Assembly: GCA_039105265.1 (NCBI GenBank)
Contig: JAPFFF010000041.1
Location: 496,001 to 560,000, forward strand
Length of the DNA stretch: 64,000 nt
Origin: Tritrichomonas musculus
Lineage: Eukaryota; Parabasalia; Tritrichomonadida; Tritrichomonadidae
Direction of reading: 5' to 3'
In this document: one piece after another, positions 28,832 to 39,800 of the stretch
Layout of the letters: each line of letters begins with the position of its first letter
Position numbering within the stretch: the stretch's first letter is position 1
The notes under the pieces: model-generated
The model's input: only the letters and a program-made list of their open reading frames with translations
Told to the model about the DNA's origin: nothing
Databases searched by the model: none
Program-made: the position numbers and the translations under genes

Positions 28832-30540
28832 ATATAGGTAGACTCGAACTTGATTGATGAAAAAGTCAAGTTAATTATTCTAAGTCTAAAAGTGTGTGAT
28901 TAAAAAATCACTGAAATATACATAAGTCTAAAAAGTCGTGATGAAAAAGTCATCAAAATTTTGATAAGTCTAAAAAGTCGTGATGAAAAAATCGTTAAAA
29001 TTTTGATAAGTCTAAAAAGTTGTAATGAAAAAATCGTTAAAATTTTGATAAGTCTAAAAAGTCGTGATGAAAAAGTCATCAAAATATCCGAAAGTCTAAA
29101 AAGTATATCTCAAAAAGTCATTTTTATTTTCTCAAAGTCTAAAATCGTTGTGATGAAAAAGTCACATTATTATATCTATGTCTCGAACTTTTTTGATGAA
29201 AAAGTCTTTGAGATCATATTATTTTCTCATGATTTTTTGATAAAAAAGTTTTTTTATAAGCCTAACAATAAAATCTTAATTTTTTGGAAAGATATCAACA
29301 CTATTGAAAGTCCTTTGTTCAAAAATTGTTTAAAAATTAAAATAATTAATATATTTCTATTTCAAAATTAGATTTTTGCAAATTACTTTTTTTTCAAAAA
29401 TGATGATTTCATAAATTTCGCAAATTCCTTTTATTCGAAGAAATAATTTAAATTATTCTTGAAGAAAAGCTGTTTGTGGTAATATATATCAAAAAAAAAA
29501 GTTTTTTTTTTGTAAGATAAATTTTATGTTTAATATATTAATTTATGGTCTTGATAAATTATACTAATGATTTTTCAATCAGCTTTAATAACTTTTCCAT
29601 ATTTTTGGATATCATAAAATCAAAAAATGTTTTATATTTAGGATGAAATCTTTTATGAAATCTTTGATGAAATGTGAAATAAAAAAAATTTGAAAAAACA
29701 GAATTTATCCAATCACATATTAATTTTTTAAAAGATTGCTATAGTATACTATGAAAGTGTTATAATTGTATATATTATATATTATATATAAGTATTACTT
29801 TTTGTTTTAGGCTCTTATTTTGAGTTTTAAAATGAAACAACATAAAATGTATTTTATGATCAAATAACAATGACATATTTATCTAAAAAATGGGAATTCA
29901 TAATATATTTCAAAGACTTTTTCATCAAAAAAGTTCGAGACATAGATATAATAATAGGGGGTTTTCGAAAAAAAAAGTTTTTTCGAAAAAAATACTATTT
30001 TTCAGAAAAAAGTTGATTTTTTGGAAACATTTTTGTGAATTTATTTGGCCAAACGATCAAAAATCATTCAAAACGTTTTCCGAAAAAACTACTTTTTTCG
30101 GAAAAACTTTATTTTTTAAGCAAAAAGTATTTTTTTCGAAAACCCCCTAATATTGAAAAAAACACTATTCTTTTATTTGATTTAATTATTTATTATCATT
30201 TGAATGTGACTTTTTCATCACAACGATTTTAGACTTTGAGAAAATAAAAATGACTTTTTGAGATATACTTTTTAGACTTTCGGATATTTTGATGACTTTT
30301 TCATCACGACTTTTTAGACTTATCAAAATTTTAACGATTTTTTCATTACAACTTTTTAGACTTATCAAAATTTTAACGATTTTTTCATCACGACTTTTTA
30401 GACTTATCAAAATTTTGATGACTTTTTCATCACGACTTTTTAGACTTATGTATATTTCAGTGATTTTTTAATCACACACTTTTAGACTTAGAATAATTAA
30501 CTTGACTTTTTCATCAATCAAGTTCGAGTCTACCTATATT
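28832..30540. mobile_element. Foldback element 1 (long inverted arms)
   Basis: About 1.7 kb whose ends are long, nearly exact inverted arms: left about 28832-29215, right about 29900-30540. Outer ends read ATATAGGTAGACTCGAAC and the complement. The arms are themselves built from short repeats of AAGTCGTGATGAAAAAGTC type. The loop is AT-rich and non-coding. The right arm is interrupted by a nested 191-bp MITE plus about 60 bp of other sequence. Open frames in the arms are mirror images of one another and have no protein-like composition. Another element at 39801-41181 shares the terminal ATATAGGTAG but has different arms. Confidence 0.85.
29957..30147. mobile_element. Nested TA-flanked MITE (G5/C5 ends)
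   Basis: 191 bp beginning GGGGGTTTTCGAAAAAAAAA and ending with the near-complement TTTTTTTCGAAAACCCCC, flanked by TA on both sides, which fits Tc1/mariner-type insertion. It interrupts the right arm of foldback element 1, so it inserted later. Non-coding. Confidence 0.8.
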
Positions 30541-31690
30541 ATAAAATCACAAATAACAATTATAAAAAAAGATAAATCTGTTTGAGATCTCGAGATCTCG
30601 GTAATTGATATCAAGTTTACAATTATTTTTATATCACATTTCAAAACTGATATCTTGATAATCGATAATCTCGATATCAGATTTTTAAACTGATAATCAA
30701 ATATCAGATGCAAAAAAGTGACGTTTTTGATATCGATTCCCAAAATAACAAGTCTACTTTAAAAAGACAAAAATAAATCTTTAAGTTTGTAATTTCTTCC
30801 TCAAATTGTACATCAAATTCGATCTCGCTTCTATCAATCTCTTTAATCTGTTTAATATCATCATCAATGTTCTTTTTTTCTATTGAAAAACAAATCGATA
30901 ATTACCTTTTATTAATCAAATAAATGAGAATTAGAAAATAATATTTGATTAATAAAAGGTAATAAAACTTGATTCATTTCTTGGGTAAGCTCATAATTTT
31001 GATCTATTAATGAAACTTTGGAATATTTAATATTTTCATGTATTGGTTTTATATTTTTTTTCAAATGATTGCTTATCTGAAAAGTATATGAAATTATAAT
31101 CTTCTATGAGAAAATTAAACCTTTTATTTCTAAAATTAATATCATTGCTAATCAAAATATTATGCAAATTTATGATACACTGGGTTTCAGATTTCCGTAC
31201 AATTCAAAAAAATTGTGTCTAATTGAGAGAATTATTTTAAATTTCAAAGAAAATTGAAAGGTACGGGAAAATTAACTGGCTCCATTTCAATTGGTTTTAT
31301 TTTATTTTTAAATACCATCACTTGAAAAACCTCTTACTCTTCTCAATTATCCTCATACACATGAATCAGCTTTGAATTTTCTGAGTTTTACATTTATTGC
31401 ACACAAATTTTCAAATAATTTATATTTTATTATTTTATTCTTATATCTTCATCTTAAAGTGAATATTGAAAAAAAAATCTAAAATAATTATATGATAAAA
31501 AAAGATTAAAATAATTTTTGAATAATAAATTATATATAAATAAGTTTTGTATGAAATATTTTTTAAATAATTATCTGTAAAAAAAGATTATTTAAACAAG
31601 CAATGATTAATTGTCCTGTACAAATTTCATATTAGCAAAATAGAGGCGTTTATTTAAAATAGTATTTTTGTAATTAAAAAAAGAAAAACT
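30541..31690. other. AT-rich non-genic stretch
   Basis: No gene. 30585-30735 is crowded with GATATC/GATCTCGAGATC-like words that give many small dyads; their origin is unknown. A perfect hairpin follows at 30901-30963. Confidence 0.45.
30901..30963. repeat. Perfect 22-bp inverted repeat (hairpin)
   Basis: The 22 bases at 30901-30922 (starting ATTACCTTTTATTAATCAAA) are exactly complementary to 30942-30963, around a 19-nt loop. No target duplication or gene end is evident. Confidence 0.8.
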
Positions 31691-31810
31691 GGCTGCTGAG
31701 GTTTTGGCTGCTGGTGCTTTGGCTGCTGATGCTCTGGCTGCTGGTGCTTTGGCTGCTAAGGTTTTGGCTGCTAAGGTTTTGGCTGCTGGTACTCTGTCTG
31801 CTGAAATTTT
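31691..31810. repeat. 15-bp minisatellite, 8 units
   Basis: Exactly eight consecutive 15-bp units of type GGCTGCTGGTGCTTT run from 31691 to 31810, GC-rich in an AT-rich setting. On the minus strand they translate as Ala-Ala-Lys-Ala-Pro-type pentapeptides (AAKAP, AARAS, AAKTL). The surrounding frame has no protein-like ends except the adjoining mini-ORF, so a coding role is uncertain. Confidence 0.85.
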
Positions 31811-31811
31811 G

Positions 31812-31949
31812 TCATTTTTTATAATGGAAATTGATCTTATTAGCAATTCTTTCTAAAGAGCAACCATTAGCTTTCATATCACAAATTTCCATTTGAACTT
31901 GGCTGAATATTTTTTTCTCTTCTTTTGTCCACCTAAGATCAATTTCCAT
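31812..31949 (-). CDS. 45-aa Myb-like mini-ORF inside a perfect inverted repeat
   Basis: The minus strand reads MEIDLRWTKEEKKIF and SQVQMEICDMKANGCSLERI, ending ANKINFHYKK. RWTKEE, with a trailing helix SLERIANKI, recalls the beginning and last helix of a Myb/SANT domain, but the length is short. Its first and last codons lie in a perfect 28-bp inverted repeat (31812-31839 and 31934-31961), so the whole ORF may be an element or a fragment of a transposon-borne DNA-binding protein. The assignment is weak. Confidence 0.35.
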   Translation of the reverse strand: MEIDLRWTKEEKKIFSQVQMEICDMKANGCSLERIANKINFHYKK

Positions 31950-31961
31950 TATAAAAAATGA
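31812..31961. repeat. 150-bp unit with perfect 28-bp terminal inverted repeats
   Basis: The 28 bases at 31812-31839 (TCATTTTTTATAATGGAAAT...) are exactly complementary to 31934-31961. The 94-bp interior is not palindromic and encodes the middle of the mini-ORF. The left edge touches the 15-bp minisatellite. No clear target duplication. Confidence 0.8.
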
Positions 31962-32742
31962 TAAAAAAGCCGATTAATTTTATGCAACCGTCGAGCATTA
32001 TTCAATTTTCAAATTTACTAAAATTGATAAAAATGGCAAGATATTTTCAAAAATTAATTAATTATTAATATATATCCAATTTTATAATTTTTCTATTCTT
32101 TATCAAATTTCTCAGAAAAAAAAATCAAAAATATATAAGGCAGATAGCATTAAGAACGTATGAAATATAGCCCATAACATAAATTTTCAAGGATTTTATC
32201 TTATATGCTGTTATTCTAATAAGTATTTATAATTCTAGAAAGGCTACAAACAGTAAATCATACTTTATGGCAAAGGCTACAAAAATATTTTTTTTTATTC
32301 AAAATTTTTTATTTTCTGAATTTTTTCAAATTTGTTTATCTTTTTTTTTTCTTGTGATCATGAGTTTAAAAAATATATTTATAATATATACTGCAAAAAA
32401 ATTCATAATTATTTGTTATTATAAATTGTTACTTCATTATTCCTGATATATAAATTGTTCAAAATTGAGAATATTATTTATATTATTTTTTCAAAGTTTA
32501 AACAGCCAAGTTCATTTAAAATCTATATCAAAATTTTTTGGGAAGACTATATAATTTTATAAACAAATCATTCAAATTTTCTCAGAAAAAATTGAGAAAG
32601 TAGTGATGATTTTTATAATTATATGAAAAAGTTCGATCGGTAAAAATTAAAAATGATTTATTTCAAAATTTTTTTTATAAAAATAATGAATTTGAATTAA
32701 AAATGATCGTTGGCCATCATCATTTCCATATAGAAAAATTTA
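31962..32742. other. AT-rich intergenic region
   Basis: No gene. It ends with the upstream region of the kinase/Sel1 gene. Confidence 0.5.
32720..32725 (+). promoter_or_regulatory. Initiator-like TCATTT
   Basis: TCATTT, 17 nt before the ATG at 32743, in GGCCATCATCATTTCC, a locally less AT-rich word. It matches the parabasalid initiator form by position and sequence. Confidence 0.45.
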
Positions 32743-35700
32743 ATGAAAGCTACAGTTTTATTGGAAAATTTTCAAAGGATTCCGGAAAAGTATGCATTAA
32801 TGCTGGAAAATATGGACAATTACCTGTCAAAAATTTACGAACAATTTACATTCCAATATTTCAAATTTGATATTAAAACAAAAGAAGAAGAAATTGCAAA
32901 ATATTTTTCAAATTTCCTCAAACATTTCAAATTTATTACGTATCAAATTCAAAAAATGCCAGAATGGGTAGATGACATTTCAAGTGAATCAGATCTACCA
33001 AACGAACAGAAAAGTTTAATTATCTGTATCGAAAGCAATTGTATAATTATAGAATCAATCAAATTTGATTTAATAACAAGCATTTTAGGTCAAATAAATT
33101 CACCTAAAATTGATGTCAATTTAAATCCTGAAATTAATGAAGAAATTCTTGTTTTTTATGAAGAATATAAAAAAGGAATAGATGAAAACAAGTTCATTAA
33201 ATATACATACAAGCCAATAATCGCATATATAATTCAAAGAAACTATTATCCAAGCAACTTTTTTATAGACAATTCATTTTTTTCATTTAATAATTATTTA
33301 AAAACAAATCCACAAATTTATAAAAGTAACAATGATAATAAACTAATAAAATTTGATGAAAAAGATTTTATTAATTTGAAATTAATTTATTCTTCTGGAG
33401 ATAATCAAATGAACCTTCTATTTCATAAAGAAAGTTTTTGTCTTTTGGTAACGAAAAACGATCATCAAAAAAATGAAAAATATTTTAACAGACAATTCAA
33501 TTTTTTCACTCATCATTCGCACAGATGCATTGTTAAATGCTATGGATATATTAAAAGTGAAAGATATTATGGCTTTATATATGATTTTATGTGCAATGGC
33601 TCACTTTGCGCATTCAATGAAAAAAATCATGAAAAATATGATTTTTTTTATTCTTTCATGAGTATGAATCGAATACTTCAATCAATTGAATACCTTCATT
33701 CTAATTCATTTATTCACCGTGATATAAAGCCATCAAATATTCTCATCAATAATGATCATCTTCCCTTTCTTGCAGATTTTGATACAGTCCGTTCAATTGA
33801 TCTCGAAACAGAGAATGAAGATGAAATGACTTTTGATTTTGCATCTCCAATATATTCATCACCAGAACAAAGAGATCATAAAAAAGAAGAAAAAAGACAA
33901 GTAAATTGTTCAACTGATGTGTATTCGTTTGGATGTTTAATATATTATCTCTTTGAAAAGAAAGATATGAATGAACAACAATTTTCTGTTACAGAGCCAG
34001 CAATTCAACAGTTAATTATTAATTGCACAAAAAATGCAGAAGATGAAAGACCAAAGATTGAAGAAATCAAAGAAATAATTATAGAACAAATTCAATCATG
34101 CTTCTATTTAAAGCCAAAATTTCTAAAAGAAAAAATTAATGACAAATCAAAGAATTATATTGATCTTTTTCTAAACGAAAATATAATATTAATCTCAAAA
34201 AAGATCCAAGATAATGATGAAACATGCTTGGAGTTAAATAATCTTTTTTCAACTTTAATAAAAGAAAATGATACCCGTGACTTTTTATATAGATTAGGCC
34301 GAAAATACTTATCAAATAGATCGAAATATTCTGAGCAAAAAAGATTCACAAAAGCTAGAAAAATATTTGAAATATCTTCAAAACTTGGTCATTCACAATC
34401 ATATTTAGAGTTAGCATCATTTTATTTATATGGATACGGCGTTCAAAAAGACCCTAATAAAGCAAAAGAATATTTTGAAAAATCAAAAGAATTAGGTAGC
34501 TCAGATGGACTTGTCAATTTAGGAATACTATATTTGAAGGGACTAGGTGTGAAGAAAGATATTCCTGAAGCATTAAAATTATTTCAAGAATCTGCTAAAA
34601 AAGAAAATACTTTGGCTTTAATTTATCTAGGAAACATTTATTTAAATGGCATTTATGTTAATCATGATTTTGATCTAGCCTATAATTATTATAAACAAGC
34701 AGCCGATTCAGGTAATTCAGAAGGTTATATTGGTTTAGCTTCATTATACAGGAGAGGACTTGGAGTTAAAAAAGATCTTTTAAAAGCTGAAGAATATTAT
34801 AAAGAAGCCGCAAAATTAAAAAATCTTCATAGTTATCAAACTTTAGCTAATTTATATACACGTGCCTTTAAACAATATGATAAAGCTAAAGAATATTTAG
34901 AAAAAGGAGCTGAATGCAGTGAGACAAACGCTATGATTCAAATAGGAAATCTTTATTTTAACGGTTTTGGAGTTAAAAGAGATTTTAAAGAAGCCAAAAA
35001 ATGGTATCAAAAAGCAGCAGATATGAACAATTCGAGTGCATTAATTGGTTTAGGTTTTCTATATTTAATGGGATTAGGAGTTGAGCAAGATTATCAAAAA
35101 GCTAAAGAATATTTTGAGTTGTCTGCTTATAGAAATAATGCAAGTGCATTTATTTACCTTGGACAACTTTATCTGGAAGGAAAAGGAGTTGAACGAGATA
35201 GATCCAAAACCAAAGAATATTATAAAAAAACAGGTGAACTTAATCATTATAATAGATTCGTTTTTTTAGGAGAAATATATTATTATGGTATTGATACAGC
35301 TAAAGATTACCCACGAGCTTTATCCAATTTCCAAAAATCTTGCAAAACTAATAATACAATTGCCAATATTTATATTGGTGATTATTATCTTTATATTGAA
35401 AAAAATCCTCAATTAGCAATAAAGCATTATGAAGAAGCATCATCATGGTTTAACATGATTGCACAATTCAAATTAGGTAAACTTTATTTAGAAGGAACCA
35501 AAGATAATATAATTACTCCCAATTATAATTTATCAAAAAAATATTTTGAAGAATCAGCTACATCAAATTATCCTGATGCTTTTTATTACTTAGGAAAAAT
35601 ATATTATGAAGGTTTAGGTGTTGAACAGAATTATAAAAGAGCCCGTGAATATTTTGAATACTCAGCACTTTATTCAAATAAAAAAGCTTTGTATTATTTA

Positions 35701-37002
35701 GGACGCATTTTTGAAAACGGTGAAGGAATGAGTGCATCATTAAGTGAAGCTATTGGATATTATAGCAGATGTGCTGAATCACATGATGAAATATTTGTTT
35801 ATTATAATCAAAGAGAATGGACAAACGAAACAAGAATAAATAGATATTATTATTGTTCTAATAACATTCTAGGTTCTATTTATTTAACTGAAAAAGAATT
35901 TCAAGACAAAGAGAATATTGAAAAATGTGTTAATAATCTTAATATTGCTGCTCTTAATGAATATCCTCATGGACAAAATAATTTAGGAATATATTATGAA
36001 TTTTGGGTTAATGATATTGATAAAGCAAAATATTTCTATTCAAGAGCTTCAGATAATTCTTTCGCTTTATCTGAATTTAATAAGGGAAGATTGGTGGAAT
36101 TTAATGATAAAAATAGTGACTGTTTTGATTTATACGACAAAGTTATTGAACATGAAAAACAACCATTTATTTTTCAAAATTATTTATATTATGATGAAAG
36201 GCTTGAAATATCAAAATCATTTATAATTTGTTACATTAATTTGAAATTTTATTTACGAGAATATAAAAAAACACAATTCAAATCAGCGCCAATTTATTTA
36301 ATTAATGCATTATTTAAACCAATATTTAAGTTTCTTTTAAATAATAAAATAAAATCTCATTTATTTCAATTAATAATATATAAAAATAAAGATCATCAAA
36401 CAAAAACAAATTTAAGAGATTTTATTTTAACATTTCCTTTATTTGAGTCTGTAAATCAAGCAGTACCACAAAAATCTTGGAGAATGATTGATAGCAATAA
36501 TGATGCCCAATCTAAATCAATCATCATTCAATTTGACTTTTCAAAAGAGAATAATCAAAAAAATAATAAAACCAAGATGAAAATAAACGATGAATTGAAT
36601 GATAATGATGATGTTTTACCTGAAAATTTGAAATTTGATGAATTTAGAAAAGAATTAATCAAAATATTAAATTATTATGGTGATACCGAAAAAAAATACA
36701 AAATAAAAGAAAACGCAAACGAAAACAATTCTAATAATATGAGAGAATTTACTTTTACCAAATGTGATAACAATAATGAAATAAACATTCAATATTCAAC
36801 ATCTTTAGTGGATTTAATATTTGATTGTAACCATGGAATTGTGAATGAAATCACTGATATTGTCAAAGAAATGACTCAAATATTATTCACTCCTCCTTAC
36901 TATGTTTTGTTAGGAAGAATCAAATTGCGTGGTTCAGAAATTTCCTCGAGTAAAAAAGGACAAGATATCAATGAACACTTTTATGATGGACTTGAATGCT
37001 AA
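32743..37002 (+). CDS. Protein kinase with Sel1-repeat array
   Basis: 1419 aa. Residues 1-210 are a helical N-terminal region with no recognised domain. Residues about 215-455 are a protein kinase domain: probable catalytic Lys238 (LVTKN), HRDIKPSNILI (325-335) and SSPEQR in the APE position. The metal-binding motif is DFD (345-347) in place of DFG; Asp345 is kept. Residues about 515-1130 are a long array of some 16-18 Sel1-type repeats (ALIGLGFLYLMGLGVEQDYQ, AKEYFELSA and similar), with degenerate copies at the end. The C-terminal 290 residues are N/K-rich with some ordered segments. Sel1 arrays are protein-interaction scaffolds, and kinase-Sel1 fusions form large families in Trichomonas and Tritrichomonas. 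The substrate is unknown. Confidence 0.92.
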   Translation: MKATVLLENFQRIPEKYALMLENMDNYLSKIYEQFTFQYFKFDIKTKEEEIAKYFSNFLKHFKFITYQIQKMPEWVDDISSESDLPNEQKSLIICIESNCIIIESIKFDLITSILGQINSPKIDVNLNPEINEEILVFYEEYKKGIDENKFIKYTYKPIIAYIIQRNYYPSNFFIDNSFFSFNNYLKTNPQIYKSNNDNKLIKFDEKDFINLKLIYSSGDNQMNLLFHKESFCLLVTKNDHQKNEKYFNRQFNFFTHHSHRCIVKCYGYIKSERYYGFIYDFMCNGSLCAFNEKNHEKYDFFYSFMSMNRILQSIEYLHSNSFIHRDIKPSNILINNDHLPFLADFDTVRSIDLETENEDEMTFDFASPIYSSPEQRDHKKEEKRQVNCSTDVYSFGCLIYYLFEKKDMNEQQFSVTEPAIQQLIINCTKNAEDERPKIEEIKEIIIEQIQSCFYLKPKFLKEKINDKSKNYIDLFLNENIILISKKIQDNDETCLELNNLFSTLIKENDTRDFLYRLGRKYLSNRSKYSEQKRFTKARKIFEISSKLGHSQSYLELASFYLYGYGVQKDPNKAKEYFEKSKELGSSDGLVNLGILYLKGLGVKKDIPEALKLFQESAKKENTLALIYLGNIYLNGIYVNHDFDLAYNYYKQAADSGNSEGYIGLASLYRRGLGVKKDLLKAEEYYKEAAKLKNLHSYQTLANLYTRAFKQYDKAKEYLEKGAECSETNAMIQIGNLYFNGFGVKRDFKEAKKWYQKAADMNNSSALIGLGFLYLMGLGVEQDYQKAKEYFELSAYRNNASAFIYLGQLYLEGKGVERDRSKTKEYYKKTGELNHYNRFVFLGEIYYYGIDTAKDYPRALSNFQKSCKTNNTIANIYIGDYYLYIEKNPQLAIKHYEEASSWFNMIAQFKLGKLYLEGTKDNIITPNYNLSKKYFEESATSNYPDAFYYLGKIYYEGLGVEQNYKRAREYFEYSALYSNKKALYYLGRIFENGEGMSASLSEAIGYYSRCAESHDEIFVYYNQREWTNETRINRYYYCSNNILGSIYLTEKEFQDKENIEKCVNNLNIAALNEYPHGQNNLGIYYEFWVNDIDKAKYFYSRASDNSFALSEFNKGRLVEFNDKNSDCFDLYDKVIEHEKQPFIFQNYLYYDERLEISKSFIICYINLKFYLREYKKTQFKSAPIYLINALFKPIFKFLLNNKIKSHLFQLIIYKNKDHQTKTNLRDFILTFPLFESVNQAVPQKSWRMIDSNNDAQSKSIIIQFDFSKENNQKNNKTKMKINDELNDNDDVLPENLKFDEFRKELIKILNYYGDTEKKYKIKENANENNSNNMREFTFTKCDNNNEINIQYSTSLVDLIFDCNHGIVNEITDIVKEMTQILFTPPYYVLLGRIKLRGSEISSSKKGQDINEHFYDGLEC

Positions 37003-37937
37003 CACAGTGATTATCAAGCTTGATAACAAGATCAAAATGCTCACTTTATAATTTTTCTATTTTAAAGTTTCGAGATAACGTATTTCATGAAACTCGTAAA
37101 AAATAAACGTACAAATTTTCAATATAAATTTTTATTATTTATTATTTCCCCAAATTACCTCTTTTATTTACTACTTTAATAATTATATTTGATAAATACA
37201 TTTATATAAGAAATATAATAACCAATTATTGCAGTTGGTACCACGCTTGACGTGTAAAAATTTATGATTTTTTTTTCTTATTTTTTCTTATTTTTTAAAC
37301 AGAATTTTATCAAAATTTCTTATAGTTTCAATGTTTAAATTCGAAATAGTGAAAAATAAATATATTGAGCTTAATCGTTATTTACACGATGATTGAATAA
37401 GTATTTCAAGCCCAATTATGTAAAAAATGAAAAATAAATATTATGATTCGCTTAGTATGAATTTTTTTGATGACTTTATCATTAAATTTAAAATTTCGAG
37501 CAAATGATCTTCTTGAATGCCTCTCTTTTTGTCAAATTTTGGGAATGTTCAGGTCTAATTTCGGCCGTTTTCAAATACTTAGTGATAATCCACTATAAAT
37601 CTCTTATAATTATTATTGTTTTATATCGATACGCAGTATTAAAATTCATATTTAAGCAGAATTATGGTTCATTGATAAGTCTAAATTTTTTTCACTTCAC
37701 TTTCGTTATAAAAAAAGCAATTAAAGTTAATTTTTTGAGCATAGAGATTATTTTGAATATTACCTTCGTTTTCCAACGTTAGTATTGAAATTTATTCCAC
37801 CTTATTATCAAAAAGGGATTATCATGTTAAATCTCATTCTAATTCAAAAGTTTTTCACAATTTCCTCAACAATTGGACAAATAATGAAACAATTCAAATT
37901 TGTTCCAGTAATATTACAGAATATTCTTTGCTAGGCA
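37003..37937. other. AT-rich non-genic stretch
   Basis: No convincing gene. Sequence from about 37800 may be a decayed upstream part of the BspA-like pseudogene, but no LRR units can be read there. Confidence 0.45.
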
Positions 37938-38611
37938 ATGAGTTTGAAAGGATTAAAAATATTATCAAAATTTATCGAAATTGTAATCAAAATAAAACCT
38001 AGGTTTTATTATCGTCCTTTTCAAATCCCTTCGTCTGTGCGAATCGTTGAAGTGATAATAGATTTATTCTCTTTAAAAGCACTCGATAAGTCTCTTCTCA
38101 TTTCAATTCAATTTCCTTCGTCTGTGCGAATCATTGGTGCGCCAATTTGGAGTTCTTGAATGAAATCAATGCCATCCAGAAAGAGAATAAATGCATCTGT
38201 TTTGATGGAACTTTTCTACTCAAAAAATCAGACATAAAAAGTGACATTTTTGATATCTTGCTTTTTGCTAGAAGAAACCTCGATATTGCAGTGGTTCCAT
38301 CTCATATTGAAAGAATTTCTTCATCGGCTTTCAACATGTGCTCTGATCTTGCTGGCATTGAATATAATGATGATTCAGAACTTGAAGTTATCGATTCAGC
38401 TGCTGTTGCAGAATCATCAATTAAAAGCATCGTCATCCCTCCATGAGTTAAGAGGATCGGCAATGAAGCAATGTACGAATGTATAAATCTCAGAATAATT
38501 GAAATTTCAGAAAATTCTGAATCACAAGAAATTGATATGAGTATTTTATTTGATTCACCAGTTTCATTCATTATGATTTCACCACATTTGAAAATTAATA
38601 TAAATGAATAA
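37938..38611 (+). pseudogene. BspA-like leucine-rich repeat (LRR_5) protein, broken
   Basis: Several TpLRR/LRR_5 units can be read: IPSSVRIVEV and FPSSVRIIGA (encoded by two copies of CCTTCGTCTGTGCGAATC), then VVPSHIERISSSAFNMCSDL, ELEVIDSAAVAESSIKSIVI, and after a TGA at 38444-38446 in the same frame, VKRIGNEAMYECINLRIIEI. A frame change separates the first two units from the rest near 38150. The reading ends at TAA 38609. BspA-like proteins are the largest surface-protein family of trichomonads, thought to take part in adhesion. This is a short, damaged copy with no visible signal peptide or transmembrane end. Confidence 0.75.
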
Positions 38612-38825
38612 ATATTCAATATCATATATTTTTTTGTTTTGATAAAGTTTGCCCAATAATAGAATAATAGAATGAAATAAAGAATTCAACATATAACAGG
38701 TCAAATTAATAAAAAGTAATTTCGTGGTCTATGAAAAAATTAGGGTTTTCCTTGCCAATATGAAATTGATTTTGAGTTTTTGAATGTTTTTCATTTCAAT
38801 TCACAATTCTAATATAAAATAAACG

Positions 38826-38863
<38 letters not shown>

Positions 38864-39033
38864 TATTTTCTAAAATTTTTTAGAATTGCAATTGACTTAA
38901 TTTTTCTTGAAATGTATCTGAAAAAGTTAGAAAATTTTTTTTTAAAAATTTTTTTCTCAAAGTTCATTCAAAAAGTGAACAACGTTTTTATATATAAAAG
39001 AGAAAAAATCTAATCATTTTAATAAAAGAAATC
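38612..39033. other. AT-rich intergenic region
   Basis: No gene. It contains a 29-nt T run at 38826-38854. Confidence 0.5.
39014..39019 (+). promoter_or_regulatory. Initiator-like TCATTT
   Basis: TCATTT, 14 nt before the ATG at 39034. Same form and distance as upstream of other genes in the window. Confidence 0.45.
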
Positions 39034-39549
39034 ATGAGTACATCAACAAAAATTTGGGAAGAAGAATCGCCAATTGCTAGAAGTTTTCAAGATATTGTCG
39101 ATTTATCAGAACACTCAGAACAATTAATAGGAAAAACTATTACTTTTGAAGGCATTATTATAGAACCACAAATGGAAGATTATTTAAGGAGTATTACACG
39201 TATTGAATATCCTGAAAAAATAATTTATAACAATTGTATATTTGATGAAGATACATATATATGTATTCCATCTTTCTATCAAGGCAACACATTTGGAATT
39301 ATTAATTGCAACCTCAATGCAGACCAGGTAAAAGATATTTTATTCCAATTATCAAATCCATGTGCTAAAGTTTCATATGACTTTTCTAATAATAATTTAG
39401 GAGAAAATGGATCTGAATTTTTGGAATATCTTTCCAAAGAAGTTATGGATGGCATCCATTCATTAAATCTCAAAGGAAATGGCTTTAAAGAAGAAGATAT
39501 TTCCAATTTTTTGAAGAAAAGAATTGATCACGTACCTGTTTATTTTTAA
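39034..39549 (+). CDS. Small protein with two ribonuclease-inhibitor-type LRRs
   Basis: 171 aa, complete with start and stop. The C-terminal half holds two LRR units of ribonuclease-inhibitor type: VSYDFSNNNLGENGSEFLEY and IHSLNLKGNGFKEEDISNFL. The N-terminal half (SFQDIVDLSEHSEQLIGKTI, then YLRSITRIEYPEKIIYNNCI) has beta-strand character but no named family. It could be a stand-alone interaction protein or a short member of a larger LRR family. No signal peptide or transmembrane segment. Confidence 0.7.
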   Translation: MSTSTKIWEEESPIARSFQDIVDLSEHSEQLIGKTITFEGIIIEPQMEDYLRSITRIEYPEKIIYNNCIFDEDTYICIPSFYQGNTFGIINCNLNADQVKDILFQLSNPCAKVSYDFSNNNLGENGSEFLEYLSKEVMDGIHSLNLKGNGFKEEDISNFLKKRIDHVPVYF

Positions 39550-39800
39550 TCCTTAAGTAAAAAAGATAATTTTTCAAAGTAAAATATCTACAATATTAAA
39601 AATATATATACTGAGATTTTTTTTTTTTATATTAAGTTGCACAATTTCGTAATTCTATAAATGAATCATGATTAATTTTTTTTTTTTTATTAAACTCATA
39701 TCTAATTAAGCTGCACCAATTAAAATAATTGTTAATTACTTGATTAATATTTTTTTTAGTTTCATAATCCATCATTTTAAATGATAAAATTTATTATTAG

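Noticed and set aside
28900-30471. Mirror-image ORFs in foldback element 1
   Set aside because: Identical frames in both arms come from the inverted repeat; composition is simple-repeat-like.
37504-37782. 92-codon ORF before the BspA-like pseudogene
   Set aside because: Ile/Phe/Lys-rich with no LRR unit; typical of random AT-rich frames.
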